From Gammaproteobacteria bacterium (GTDB lineage Bacteria > Pseudomonadota > Gammaproteobacteria > VBWC01), in the NCBI GenBank assembly GCA_006218035.1, contig VBWC01000012.1, positions 1 to 49,913 on the forward strand: 49,913 nucleotides of DNA. The letters run 5' to 3'. The position numbers were made by a program, and so were the translations under genes. The stretch's first letter is position 1. Each line of letters begins with the position of its first letter. The notes below the pieces were generated by a model. It did no database searches, had not been told where the DNA came from, and saw only the letters and a list, made by a program, of their open reading frames with translations. Shown here piece by piece: positions 1-8,364 of this stretch.

Positions 1-441
1 GCACCCGCCGGGCCGACACCACCGCTCGCGGACACGGGCACGGCACCGCCAGACCGGGCGGTTCCCGCGAACACCCCGCCCCGCCCGGATCGCGGCGACG
101 CGCATCCGGCAACACTCGTTTCAGGAGCCGACACGGTCAGCACAACTACCGGGGCGCGGGTATACGCGGAACTTGTCGATGCGCTTGCCGGCCAGTTTGA
201 CTACCCGGGTGTCGCGCGTCAGCGCGGCTGGCAGGGCATGGTCAGGCTGGGCGTCCATGTCGCGCCCGATGGCACCCTGCGGCAGATCGCGATTCTGCAC
301 AGCTCCGGTTACCGCGTGCTCGACCACGCCGCGCTACTCAGTCTGCAGAAGGTCGCGTGGTTGCCGGCGGTCGCCAACTGGCAGATCACGCAGGGCTTTG
401 ATATGGTCGTGCCGGTGGAATATCGCCTCGTCGACGGTTAG
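1..441 (+). CDS. Energy transducer TonB, C-terminal part (partial)
   Basis: The open frame runs in from the left edge, so the N-terminal membrane anchor is missing. The visible part begins with a proline/alanine-rich linker (about residues 1-50), typical of the periplasm-spanning stretch of TonB. A TonB C-terminal domain follows: a YPGVARQRGWQG start, then GxVRLGVHVAPDGTL, then HSSGYRVLDHAAL and a final VPVEYRL strand. TonB proteins pass proton-motive energy from ExbBD to outer-membrane receptors. The cobalamin adenosyltransferase 7 bases downstream and the nearby btuF and cobC suggest a role in cobalamin import, but this is inference from context. Stop is TAG at 439-441. Confidence 0.85.
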   Translation, partial: APAGPTPPLADTGTAPPDRAVPANTPPRPDRGDAHPATLVSGADTVSTTTGARVYAELVDALAGQFDYPGVARQRGWQGMVRLGVHVAPDGTLRQIAILHSSGYRVLDHAALLSLQKVAWLPAVANWQITQGFDMVVPVEYRLVDG

Positions 442-448
442 GAGTGTT

Positions 449-991
449 ATGGGACATCGTTTAACCAGAATCTACACACGCACCGGCGATGACGGCACGA
501 CCGGCCTCGGCGATGGCAAACGCACGGCAAAAGACAGCGCGCGTGTCGAGGCCATGGGTACCATCGACGAACTCAACTGCGCCATCGGCATGGTACTCGG
601 CGAACATATTCCGGTCGTCGTGCGCGATAACCTCGCCCGCATCCAGCATCGCCTGTTTGATCTGGGCGCCGAAGTGAGCATGCCCGGCCATACGCTGGTC
701 GATGCCGATGACGTCAAGAACATCGAGAAGCTGATCGATGCCTTCAATACGGAATTGCCGACGCTGAAGGAGTTCATCCTGCCGGGTGGCGGCCGGGCAT
801 CGGCCACCTGTCATCTGGCGCGCGCGGTGTGCCGGCGCGCCGAGCGCCGCCTGGTCGCGTTGCGCCACGACTCGGACGTCAATAATCACTCGGTAGGGTA
901 TCTGAACCGGCTGTCGGATCTGCTGTTTGTCGTCGCGCGGATTCTGTCACGGGATACCGGCCAGCCCGAGGTGATGTGGGATCATCACTGA
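449..991 (+). CDS. Cob(I)yrinic acid a,c-diamide adenosyltransferase, PduO type
   Basis: 180 residues. It adenosylates cob(I)alamin with ATP to give coenzyme B12. The PduO-family N-terminal signature is clear: TRTGDDGTTGLGDG for ATP binding, then VEAMGTIDELNCAIG. Later come the conserved FILPGG and the RRAERR block (about residue 130), and NRLSDLLFVVAR near the end. Length matches the family. ATG at 449 is chosen because GGAG lies at 441-444, four bases upstream, inside the stop region of the TonB gene. It is probably cotranscribed with that gene. A longer in-frame extension to 173 overlaps the TonB frame and is not credible. Confidence 0.93.
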   Translation: MGHRLTRIYTRTGDDGTTGLGDGKRTAKDSARVEAMGTIDELNCAIGMVLGEHIPVVVRDNLARIQHRLFDLGAEVSMPGHTLVDADDVKNIEKLIDAFNTELPTLKEFILPGGGRASATCHLARAVCRRAERRLVALRHDSDVNNHSVGYLNRLSDLLFVVARILSRDTGQPEVMWDHH

Positions 992-1006
992 CCCTGTCGG
1001 GCGCGG

Positions 1007-1882
1007 TTAATGCCGCGCGGCATCGAGCGATTCACACACTTGACCGATGCCGGCGAGCAGCCGCGGTGTGTGACGGGAAATCACGTCGGCATCGATCGCT
1101 ACCAGCTGCCGCCGGCTGACGGCCTTCAGCTGCGGCCATTTCCGCCACCGCACAAAGGGATCGCTGGTTTGACCGGCGGCGCGCGTCGCAATGATCACGT
1201 CGGGATCGCGTGCAATGACCGATTCCTCCGACACCGTCGGCGCCAGCGCCTCGTTATCCGCGAAAATATTCCGCCCGCCGCACAGATGGAGCACGTCACT
1301 GATGATGTGCCGGTCGTTCACCGTCATGAACGGATGCTCCCAAATCTGGAAAAACACCGTGACGGGCGCGCGACCGGCATAGCGCGCGCGCAATTCGGCC
1401 AGACGGTCAGCATATTTCTGCGCGGCCGGCCCGGCACGCGCGGCGGTACCGGCGAGCTCGCCCAGCACGGCGACGAGCTCGCCAATCGACTCCAGCGTGC
1501 GCGGCTCGGTGGTAAACACGCGGATGCCCAGTGACTCGATGCGGCGTATGTCGCCCGGCGAATTACCACTTTGCCACGCGATCACCAGATCGGGCGCAAG
1601 CGCGATTAACCGCTCCACATCGATCCGCGACGCGTTGCCGATACCCGGTATCCGGCGCGCCTCGTCCGGATAGTCGCTGTACTCGGAGGCAGCGACAATA
1701 CGATCGCCGGCGCCGGCGTGAAACAGCAACTCGGTGACATGCGGGGCAAGACTGACGATGCGCGCCGCCGGTGCCTCGAGTTCAAGCGTCTGGCCGCGGC
1801 TATCGATCACCTTGATCGCCGCGACTGCCGGTGACAACCCCAGCAAACCGAAGGCGCAGAACAAGGCGGCGGCGCGTTGCAT
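1007..1882 (-). CDS. btuF: Periplasmic cobalamin-binding protein, BtuF-like
   Basis: 291 residues with a cleavable signal peptide (about 1-21, hydrophobic core ending in PAVAA). The rest is a class III periplasmic binding protein: ARIVSLAPHVTELLFHAGAGDRIVAASEYSDYP near the N-terminus, a connecting helix, and a second lobe with FFQIWEHPFMTVN and DVLHLCGGRNIFAD. This matches the BtuF group, which delivers vitamin B12 to the BtuCD transporter. btuC and btuD are not in the window. Its ATG abuts the stop codon of the upstream phosphatase gene directly. Iron-siderophore binding is the main alternative, but the cobalamin neighbours argue for B12. Confidence 0.85.
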   Translation of the reverse strand: MQRAAALFCAFGLLGLSPAVAAIKVIDSRGQTLELEAPAARIVSLAPHVTELLFHAGAGDRIVAASEYSDYPDEARRIPGIGNASRIDVERLIALAPDLVIAWQSGNSPGDIRRIESLGIRVFTTEPRTLESIGELVAVLGELAGTAARAGPAAQKYADRLAELRARYAGRAPVTVFFQIWEHPFMTVNDRHIISDVLHLCGGRNIFADNEALAPTVSEESVIARDPDVIIATRAAGQTSDPFVRWRKWPQLKAVSRRQLVAIDADVISRHTPRLLAGIGQVCESLDAARH

Positions 1883-2488
1883 CTAGAGGCCGGAGTTATG
1901 AAACACCAGGCCGGGCGGCATGCCCGGCTCGATCCGGATACGCGTGACGCCGGCATAGCCGACGTTGACGCGGAACACGTGCTGCGCCGGAAATCCCAGC
2001 ACCAGACTGGTGACCGCGCGGATCACGCCGGCGTGACCGACCACCAGTACGTGCCTGCCGGCATGGCCGTCCTGCAGCGCGCGCCACGCACCCGCGATAC
2101 GCGCAACGAACTGGTCAACCGGTTCGGCGCCGTCCGGGCGATTGCCGAGCGGATCGTTATAAAACCGCCGCAGGATATCCGGGTCCTGCCGACACAGCTC
2201 GTCCGGCGTGCGCCCTTCCCAGGCGCCGAAACCGATTTCCTTGAGGCGGGCATCCGTGGTGACCGGCACCGCGAGTCTCGCACCCAGCACTGTCGCAAAT
2301 TCAGCGCAGCGTCGCAGCGGTGACGTCACGATATGTTGCCAGGGCGCGTGATCGCCGACCGCCGACCACATCTGCCGCCAGCCTTCTTCATTGAGTGGAT
2401 CGTCACTTTGACCGCGGTAGCGCCGGCCGCCCTCGGGCTCGCCGTGCCGGATCAGATCGACCAGCGTGTCGCGACCGCTGTTAACCAC
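1883..2488 (-). CDS. cobC: Histidine phosphatase, alpha-ribazole phosphatase-like
   Basis: 201 residues from the GTG chosen here. The RHGEP signature sits at residues 14-18 with catalytic His15. The partner motifs follow: SPLRRCAEFA, the acid-containing IGFGAWEGRT, and VVGHAGVIRA carrying the second histidine. In CobC this enzyme removes the phosphate from alpha-ribazole phosphate in assembly of the cobalamin nucleotide loop. Position between ampE and btuF supports the cobalamin assignment, but phosphoglycerate mutase-like relatives cannot be excluded. A GTG at 2548 would give 20 more residues but overlaps ampE by 49 bases. The GTG at 2488 starts just after ampE ends. Confidence 0.78.
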   Translation of the reverse strand: MVNSGRDTLVDLIRHGEPEGGRRYRGQSDDPLNEEGWRQMWSAVGDHAPWQHIVTSPLRRCAEFATVLGARLAVPVTTDARLKEIGFGAWEGRTPDELCRQDPDILRRFYNDPLGNRPDGAEPVDQFVARIAGAWRALQDGHAGRHVLVVGHAGVIRAVTSLVLGFPAQHVFRVNVGYAGVTRIRIEPGMPPGLVFHNSGL

Positions 2489-2499
2489 GGGTATTACGC

Positions 2500-3399
2500 T
2501 CAGCGGGTCCAGCCTGCCAGCGTCAGGATCGCGATCATGGCCAGCCACAGCACGATGGTGCGGCGTGACAGCGCCTGCGCCGCGCTGATCTGGCCAAACC
2601 AGAATTCCCGGGGCGGCTCGTCGTCGGTAATCCCGGCAAGCGCCGCCTCCAGCTGCAGCGCGCCGGTGCCGCTGGCGATGACGATGGTGCGGTTGTTCGC
2701 CACCCAGTCGCCGTTACCCGCTTCGGCGACGTTGCGCCAACTATGCAGCGCATCGACGAAACTGCCGGTGATGCCATAGCCCAGCGCCGTCAGCCGCGAC
2801 GGAATCCAGTCGAGTACTCCATGGAGCACCTCGGCGGCGTTGGTAAACGAACGCCAGTCATCGGAATAGTGACGCGCGGCCTGCGCCACCATGACGGAAA
2901 AACGGTAGGCCACCGCGCCGATCGGCCCGAGTACCACGAACCAGAAAATGATGCCCAGCAGCTGCGTATGGGTACCGGCAAGAATATTGTGAATGACGGC
3001 AGGCTCGCGCGGCAGGCCGGGCGCATGGCTATCGCCGGCCAGCCCGGCGAGCTGGTCGTTCACGGCGTCGGCATCGTTGCGGCCCCAGGCATCGAGCAGG
3101 TGTTCGACCTGCTTGTCGACATCGCGCGGCCCGATGCTTGCCACCAGAACCACCACGGCGAACGCGAAACCGAACATGCCCAGCCAATCCGACAAGGTCG
3201 CGTGCAGCCAGCCGGTAACGAACACCACCGGCGCAACGATCACGAACACGCCCAGCGGTCCGTTCCAGACCGACTCGCCCGCCATGCGGCTGCGCGCCCA
3301 GTCGGCGTAATTCGCCAGCCAATCCAGGCGACGCCAGCCGTGCGCCGCCTCGATCATTCTGCTGATCGCGAGGCTTAACAGAATCGCTATCAAAGTCAT
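2500..3399 (-). CDS. ampE: AmpE-like inner-membrane protein (CbiB/CobD superfamily)
   Basis: 299 residues with about four hydrophobic segments: an N-terminal helix starting MTLIAILLSLAISR, one near residue 50-70, one near 80-90, a strong one near 150-170, and a C-terminal TIVLWLAMIAILTLAGW. Conserved AmpE stretches are visible, including IIFWFVVLGPIGAVAYR and VLDWIPSRLTALGYGITG. AmpE is a membrane protein of unclear function encoded after ampD. The start codon overlaps the ampD stop as ATGA, so translation is coupled. The superfamily also contains adenosylcobinamide-phosphate synthase, and the next two genes concern cobalamin, so a corrinoid role is possible. The ampD linkage makes AmpE the better call. 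Confidence 0.82.
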   Translation of the reverse strand: MTLIAILLSLAISRMIEAAHGWRRLDWLANYADWARSRMAGESVWNGPLGVFVIVAPVVFVTGWLHATLSDWLGMFGFAFAVVVLVASIGPRDVDKQVEHLLDAWGRNDADAVNDQLAGLAGDSHAPGLPREPAVIHNILAGTHTQLLGIIFWFVVLGPIGAVAYRFSVMVAQAARHYSDDWRSFTNAAEVLHGVLDWIPSRLTALGYGITGSFVDALHSWRNVAEAGNGDWVANNRTIVIASGTGALQLEAALAGITDDEPPREFWFGQISAAQALSRRTIVLWLAMIAILTLAGWTR

Positions 3400-3980
3400 G
3401 GGTCAATTCTCCGGGCGATGCTGCGTTTTTCCAGCAGGCGCCGCAGCTTCAGCCAGTCAAACGACGGTCCGGGGTCGGTCTTCCTGCCCGGCGCGATATC
3501 GCTATGGCCAACAATCCTGTCAGACGTAATCGCGGGATACGCGCTCATCAGCGCTGTAATCAGCTCCGCAAGCCTGGCGTATTGTACATCGTTATACGGC
3601 CGGTCATCACTTCCTTCCAGCTCGATGCCGATGGAGAAATCGTTACAGCAGCTCCGGCCCGCCAGCGACGACTCGCCCGCATGCCAGGCGCGCCGCGAAA
3701 ACGGCACGAACTGCACCACGTCGCCGGCACGGTTTATCAACACGTGCGAGGAAACACGCAGATGGCAGATTTCCTGAAAATAGGGATGCGCGGTCGCATC
3801 AAGCGTGTTGGTAAACAGCGCGGCTATCCACGCCCCGCCGAATTCGCCGGGCGGCAGGCTGATGCCGTGGACGACAATCGCATCGACCGCCGCGTCTGCG
3901 GGCCGGTCATCGCAGTTGTCCGATGCCACGCGTCGGACACCGGTCAACCAGTTGTTATCGGCTTCGAGCTGCACGGTCAT
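3396..3980 (-). CDS. ampD: 1,6-anhydro-N-acetylmuramyl-L-alanine amidase AmpD
   Basis: 194 residues, close to the usual 180-190. A cytoplasmic zinc amidase that splits anhydromuramyl-peptides during peptidoglycan recycling. Family motifs are all present: AIVVHGISLPPGEFGG (zinc His38), SSHVLINRAGDVVQFVPFSRRAWHAG (second zinc-site region), GIELEGSDDRPYNDVQ, and VGHSDIAPGRKTDPG, which holds the third ligand region and the Lys/Asp pair. There is no signal peptide, as expected for the recycling enzyme rather than a periplasmic AmiD. ATG at 3980 is preferred over a 29-residue extension that has no family counterpart. Confidence 0.93.
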   Translation of the reverse strand: MTVQLEADNNWLTGVRRVASDNCDDRPADAAVDAIVVHGISLPPGEFGGAWIAALFTNTLDATAHPYFQEICHLRVSSHVLINRAGDVVQFVPFSRRAWHAGESSLAGRSCCNDFSIGIELEGSDDRPYNDVQYARLAELITALMSAYPAITSDRIVGHSDIAPGRKTDPGPSFDWLKLRRLLEKRSIARRIDP

Positions 3981-4088
3981 GCGGGCGCACCCGCTCAACA
4001 AACGACGATAACGGACTGGCGTGCATGTGGCGGATATCGCGAAACCTGTTGCGAAAAAATGTACCAACGTCAGCGTTTCGATAACGCT

Positions 4089-4164
<76 letters not shown>

Positions 4165-4187
4165 CGAAAACAACCGGGCACGGATGG

Positions 4188-5306
4188 TTATGCGCTGATT
4201 TTTCGCGGTTTTATCGCGTAAGGGTCCGGATCGATCGCACTGCGTCGCTGCAACGCGATATCGGCGAGCAGGCGGGCCGAGGCCGGGCCTGTCGCCACAC
4301 CGTTGCGGAAATGTCCGGCATTGACAAACAGACCGGCAGTTTCGGTCACCGCGCCGATAAACGGCACGCCGTCGGGCGAGCCGGGACGCAGTCCGGCCCA
4401 GTGTGCCTCGATCGGATAACTGGCCAGCTCCGGCACGCAAGACAGCGCGAACCGGTGCAGCGCCTCGCGCGCCTCGTCCGTGGTGGAGCGGTCATAGCCA
4501 ACGTATTCCAGTGTGCTGCCGACCAGGATGCGGCCGTCACGCCGCGGTATCAGGTAATGCTCGCCGGCGAGAATAATGTGCGAGATCGCGCCGGGGCGGC
4601 CGCGCAACAACAGCATCTGGCCGCGCACCGGTTCCACCGGCAGAGACACGCCTGACGTCGACAGCAAAGCAGCGCTCCATGCACCGCCGGCGATGACGAC
4701 ATTGACCGCCGGCCGGTGTCCGTGTGACGTATCGACGCCGGTAACGCGCCCGGCATGCATTGTCACGCGCGCCACGTCGACGCCGGTTTCGACGGTGACG
4801 CCGAGTTGCAAAAGAGATGTCACCAGCGCCTTTAACAGGCGCGGGTTACGCACCTGTGCGATGTCCGGCAACAGCATGACGTCAGCGGCGGCCGTTTCCA
4901 GCGCCGGCTCGAGGTTATGCAGGGCCGCGGCGTTACATTGCCGCAGCGTTACGTCATGGCGTCGCGTCCATGCGGTCGCTGGCACGATTTCGGCGGCGTC
5001 AAGCACCAGCAGGCCGCTCTGTGTCCACTCAGGATCGATACCGGTTTCGGCGGCCAGCGTCGCGCACAGGGCTGGATAGTCGCGCTGGCTCCAGGCCGCC
5101 AGCGCGGTGACTGAATCCGGATAGCGCCACGGATAGAGCGGCGACAGGATGCCGCCCCCCGCCCAGGACGCCTCGCGGCCGATGTCGCCACGCTCGATCA
5201 GCGCAACGCCTTGTCCGGCGAGCCGCAATTCGCGCGCGGTAAGCAGACCGATCAGGCCACCGCCGACAACCACATAATCCACCGGCCGGGGAACCCGCGC
5301 GCTCAA
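4188..5306 (-). CDS. thiO: Glycine oxidase ThiO (FAD-dependent)
   Basis: 372 residues from the TTG chosen here. It oxidises glycine to iminoacetate, feeding the thiazole half of thiamine. The FAD-binding VVVGGGLIGLLTARELRLAG lies at the N-terminus, followed by the ThiO hallmark GREASWAGGGILSPLYPW. The C-terminal FAD motif is GLRPGSPDGVPFIG with LFVNAGHFRNGVATGP. No ATG lies at a sensible place: upstream ATGs fall inside the pilE coding region. TTG at 5306 has a weak AGG upstream; GTG at 5282 is another choice. No TPP riboswitch is visible in the short leader, and no thiS or thiG is in the window. Confidence 0.9.
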   Translation of the reverse strand: MSARVPRPVDYVVVGGGLIGLLTARELRLAGQGVALIERGDIGREASWAGGGILSPLYPWRYPDSVTALAAWSQRDYPALCATLAAETGIDPEWTQSGLLVLDAAEIVPATAWTRRHDVTLRQCNAAALHNLEPALETAAADVMLLPDIAQVRNPRLLKALVTSLLQLGVTVETGVDVARVTMHAGRVTGVDTSHGHRPAVNVVIAGGAWSAALLSTSGVSLPVEPVRGQMLLLRGRPGAISHIILAGEHYLIPRRDGRILVGSTLEYVGYDRSTTDEAREALHRFALSCVPELASYPIEAHWAGLRPGSPDGVPFIGAVTETAGLFVNAGHFRNGVATGPASARLLADIALQRRSAIDPDPYAIKPRKISA

Positions 5307-5346
5307 TCCACTGACCTGCCGGTTAACGTCGACACCGCAATGCCCA

Positions 5347-5808
5347 TCAGCGGCCCCAGCATTGGGCGCTGGCGTAACCGGCATGGTCAGGCCCATCCTG
5401 AGTGATGGCAAAGACAGCGCAGGAATCGCCGGACTGGGGACCACCGGCCTTGGGTGCCGCCGTCGCCCGATACGTGGACGCCGTGGCGCTCTCGATGGCC
5501 AGTGTATAATGCCCGTCGGCGCTGTCGGTGTTGGCACGGCCCAAGTTGAATGTCGAACTACCGGAATTACAGACGCGGGCACCGTTCAGCTGGGTGGCGT
5601 AGCTGACGCAGGTCGAGCGATACCGCTCCTGCTCGGCCTGCACCGCCAGCAGGGAATTCACTGCATCGGTGCGCCGCCCCCGGTTACCGTAATCCTGGTA
5701 CGCGGGCACGGCGATCACGAGCAGAATACCGATAATCGCCACGACGACGACCAGTTCCAGCAATGTGAACCCTTTGGAATGGCTTGATAATGACTCGAAA
5801 TGAAACAC
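5347..5808 (-). CDS. pilE: Type IV pilin-like minor pilin PilE
   Basis: 153 residues. The prepilin leader is followed by the cleavage/methylation motif [29 protein letters not shown] near residues 13-40, with Glu5 of the mature protein. The body has a C-terminal region with GDSCAVFAITQDGPDH and ASAQCWGR, typical of PilE minor pilins. GTG at 5808 is chosen because AGGTGGAG lies just upstream. A 240-residue open frame upstream has no pilin character and overlaps the opposite-strand gene. It is divergent from the fimT-pilWXV genes with 106 bases between. Confidence 0.9.
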   Translation of the reverse strand: MFHFESLSSHSKGFTLLELVVVVAIIGILLVIAVPAYQDYGNRGRRTDAVNSLLAVQAEQERYRSTCVSYATQLNGARVCNSGSSTFNLGRANTDSADGHYTLAIESATASTYRATAAPKAGGPQSGDSCAVFAITQDGPDHAGYASAQCWGR

Positions 5809-5914
5809 GACGCTCCACCTGTGTGGCCGGGATGGATAGAATACTACTCTTTCGCCGGGCCGTTTACCGGCGCCACCGTCGTCCGTCAGACAGCGAATTC
5901 CGCCCGATTTGAAT

Positions 5915-6523
5915 ATGGCGCTATTGACCCGAGAGAAACCTCCGTCCTTCACGCGGCGTCCGTCCGGATTCACGCTGGCGGAAATGATGATAACGCTGCT
6001 GGTGCTCGCGATCCTGATCGCCGGCGCCGTGCCGGCGATGGGGATTTTTGTCGAAAAGAGCCGCCTCAAGGGCGCCGCCGAAGCATTATTCAGCGACCTG
6101 AGCTACGCGCGCTCGGAGGCGCTGAAGCGCAACCGGGACATATCCGTTCGTTTCTCCACCGACGGCGCGACCAACTGGTGTTTCGGCATCGACGAAACCA
6201 CCAGCTGCAATTGCACGATCACCGATCCGACAAATGCCAGCGCCTGCGCCCTGAATGCGGCGGCCGACCTCAGCTCGTTGACTAACGTGTTAAAAAAAAC
6301 GAGCGCCGGCGAATACCCGACCATTCGACTGATCAGCGCTGCCTTTTCTGTTAACCCGGTCACCACCTTTACGCCGCGGCGCGGCACCGCCAACGGCGGT
6401 ACGGCCGTATTTCGCTCAAGCAGCGGCAAGGAAATTCGCATTGTGCTCAGTTCGCTCGGCCGCGTCATGATCTGCTCGCCCGCCGGCGCAGGAAAGATCG
6501 GCAACTACGGTGACTGTCCATAA
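5915..6523 (+). CDS. fimT: Minor pseudopilin, GspH/FimT family
   Basis: 202 residues. Prepilin leader of about 18 residues then SGFTLAEMMITLLVLAILIAGAVPAM, the class III signal for PilD processing. After the helix comes the GspH signature LSYARSEALKRNRDISVRFS. The C-terminal part has GTAVFRSSSGKEIRIVLSSLGRVMIC. FimT/FimU proteins prime pilus assembly as part of the minor-pilin complex at the tip. ATG at 5915 is used; a TTG six bases earlier is possible. The stop TAA overlaps the next ATG as TAATG, showing a translationally coupled operon. Confidence 0.9.
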   Translation: MALLTREKPPSFTRRPSGFTLAEMMITLLVLAILIAGAVPAMGIFVEKSRLKGAAEALFSDLSYARSEALKRNRDISVRFSTDGATNWCFGIDETTSCNCTITDPTNASACALNAAADLSSLTNVLKKTSAGEYPTIRLISAAFSVNPVTTFTPRRGTANGGTAVFRSSSGKEIRIVLSSLGRVMICSPAGAGKIGNYGDCP

Positions 6524-7206
6524 TGAACCGATTGCGATCCCAGGGTTTTACGTTGACGGAGCTGTTGGTGGCGGTGGCGATCGGGCTTATCGTCTTTGCC
6601 GGCGTAATAACCTTTTACGTATCGACCGCACGAACCGGCACGGAATCGCTTAAAATCGCCAAGCTGAACCAGTACCTGCGCACCACCATGGATTTGATGG
6701 TCAGCGACATCCGGCGCGCCGGCTTCTGGGCCGCACCGTCGAACCAGTACCGTAGCAACGCCAGCGGATTCCTGACCAACGCGTCCATACAGCCGGGCAA
6801 CGACATCGCCACAGGCAATCGCGCTGGCGAACCGGCAAACTCATGCATTACTTACACCTATGATACGAACAAAAACGGCACCATAGGGACCGGTGGCTCA
6901 CCACTTGAGAGGTTCGGATTCCGCCTGAACAGCAAGAAGCTCGAAATGCGCCAGAGCGGCACCAACAGCCCGTTTACCTGCAACAACGGTACCTGGAACA
7001 GCATGATTGACGATATCGAGGTATCCAGCCTTGTCTTCACGCTGAACACCTCGGCGTATAGCAACCCGTATGGCGAGCTAAGCACGAAAGACGTTCGTAT
7101 TCGCACGGTGACGATCACGGTGACCGGCAACCTGAAGACAGACCCGGCCATCGCCAGGACACTCAGCGAAACGGTGCGCGTAAGAAATGACAAATTTGGA
7201 ACGTGA
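6523..7206 (+). CDS. pilW: Type IV pilus assembly minor pilin PilW
   Basis: 227 residues. N-terminal QGFTLTELLVAVAIGLIVFAGVITFYVSTAR is a prepilin signal with a short leader. The following KLNQYLRTTMDLMVSDIRRAGFWA is the PilW/GspJ signature. The C-terminal body contains a Cys pair region near NSCITYTY and SPFTCNNGTW, and ends in a strand block with VRIRTVTITVTG. PilW joins FimT, PilV and PilX in the minor-pilin tip complex. It starts inside the fimT stop codon and is followed by pilX after four bases. Confidence 0.9.
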   Translation: MNRLRSQGFTLTELLVAVAIGLIVFAGVITFYVSTARTGTESLKIAKLNQYLRTTMDLMVSDIRRAGFWAAPSNQYRSNASGFLTNASIQPGNDIATGNRAGEPANSCITYTYDTNKNGTIGTGGSPLERFGFRLNSKKLEMRQSGTNSPFTCNNGTWNSMIDDIEVSSLVFTLNTSAYSNPYGELSTKDVRIRTVTITVTGNLKTDPAIARTLSETVRVRNDKFGT

Positions 7207-7210
7207 GACC

Positions 7211-8335
7211 ATGAGCGGGCAGCGCGCGTTTAACTCAGGCAGCGCGTTGCGACAACGTGGCAGCGCGACGCTTGTCGTATCCGTCGCATTGCTGCTGGCG
7301 ATCACCGTGATGGTGTTTTTCACCGCGCGTACGAGCCTGTTGGAACAACGCATAGCCTCGAACGACTACCGTGGCCAGCAGGCGTTCGAGGCCGCCGAGG
7401 CCGGTCTGGAATATGCGATAGGCCGGATGAACGCCACTTCTCCGGTGTTACTTAACAGTGCCGCCACCTTCGCTGACGCCGGATTTGATTGCAATCCGTC
7501 CACGACGCCGATTACTGCCGACTGCCTGATCGCGACGCCGCTCGTCGGCGGCGCCACCTTCAAGGTATCGCTAACCAAGCTCGACGCAAACTTTATCGAT
7601 GTGAGAATCACGTCCAAAGGCTACAGCGACGACCAAAGCGCGATGCGCGAAATCACCATGCAGGTATCGCGTGTGCCACTGGTCGGCAATCCCCCGCCGT
7701 ATCCGCTGGTCACCCGGAAGAAAGTGGAGCTTAACGGAGCGGCCAACGTCACCCATCCACCGAGCGGCCCGACAGACAAATGTATCTGGTCAGGCGAAAC
7801 CGCCCTGGCGCCGCCATCGGGCTGCCAAACCAATCAAAACGATGCCAATCTGAAAAATGCCACGGAAGACGGGTTCTTCACCAACTTCTTTCTGCTGTCC
7901 AAAACCCGGGTCAAGTCACGGTCACAGGTCATCGACTGGACCAGTAACGGTGGAACGAACTACAGCACAAAACTGGATGAGGCCTACGCTGCGTCCGCGC
8001 GAATAATCTGGATAAATGGCGAAGACAATGACGTCGTCATCGACAATAGTCACGGCGATCTGGGGACCGCCGGTGATCCGGTAATACTGATCATAGAAAA
8101 ATTCACTGCCCTCACTATCCGGGACAATGTTACGGTCAACGGCCTGGTCTACATCGCCGGTGACTGGGACAACGGCATCCAGACAGCCACTATCAACGGC
8201 ATCGCCCTCGTCGAAGGCGACGTAAAACTGGATGGATTCCTGATAAATTATGATACCGATGCGGCCGGGGTCATTAACCGGCTGCCAAATGTCGGGGATT
8301 ATGCGAGAATTCCGGGCAGTTGGCGGGATTTCTGA
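7211..8335 (+). CDS. pilX: PilX-like minor pilin with long C-terminal domain
   Basis: 374 residues, about twice the usual PilX length. The N-terminus has RQRGSATLVVSVALLLAITVMVFFTARTSLLEQRIASNDYRGQQAFEAAEAGLEYA, the PilX N-terminal region (PilX lacks the strict pilin Glu5). The C-terminal half, from about residue 230, has regularly spaced short strands such as VVIDNSHGDLGTAGDPVILIIEKF, LTIRDNVTVNGLVYIAGDW and TINGIALVEGDVKLDGFLI, resembling a right-handed beta-helix or bactofilin-like fold. ATG at 7211 is preferred over 7187, which overlaps pilW. No pilY1 follows, unlike common clusters. Confidence 0.85.
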   Translation: MSGQRAFNSGSALRQRGSATLVVSVALLLAITVMVFFTARTSLLEQRIASNDYRGQQAFEAAEAGLEYAIGRMNATSPVLLNSAATFADAGFDCNPSTTPITADCLIATPLVGGATFKVSLTKLDANFIDVRITSKGYSDDQSAMREITMQVSRVPLVGNPPPYPLVTRKKVELNGAANVTHPPSGPTDKCIWSGETALAPPSGCQTNQNDANLKNATEDGFFTNFFLLSKTRVKSRSQVIDWTSNGGTNYSTKLDEAYAASARIIWINGEDNDVVIDNSHGDLGTAGDPVILIIEKFTALTIRDNVTVNGLVYIAGDWDNGIQTATINGIALVEGDVKLDGFLINYDTDAAGVINRLPNVGDYARIPGSWRDF

Positions 8336-8364
8336 CGCTTGAACGCGCGGAGGAGGACAGAACG

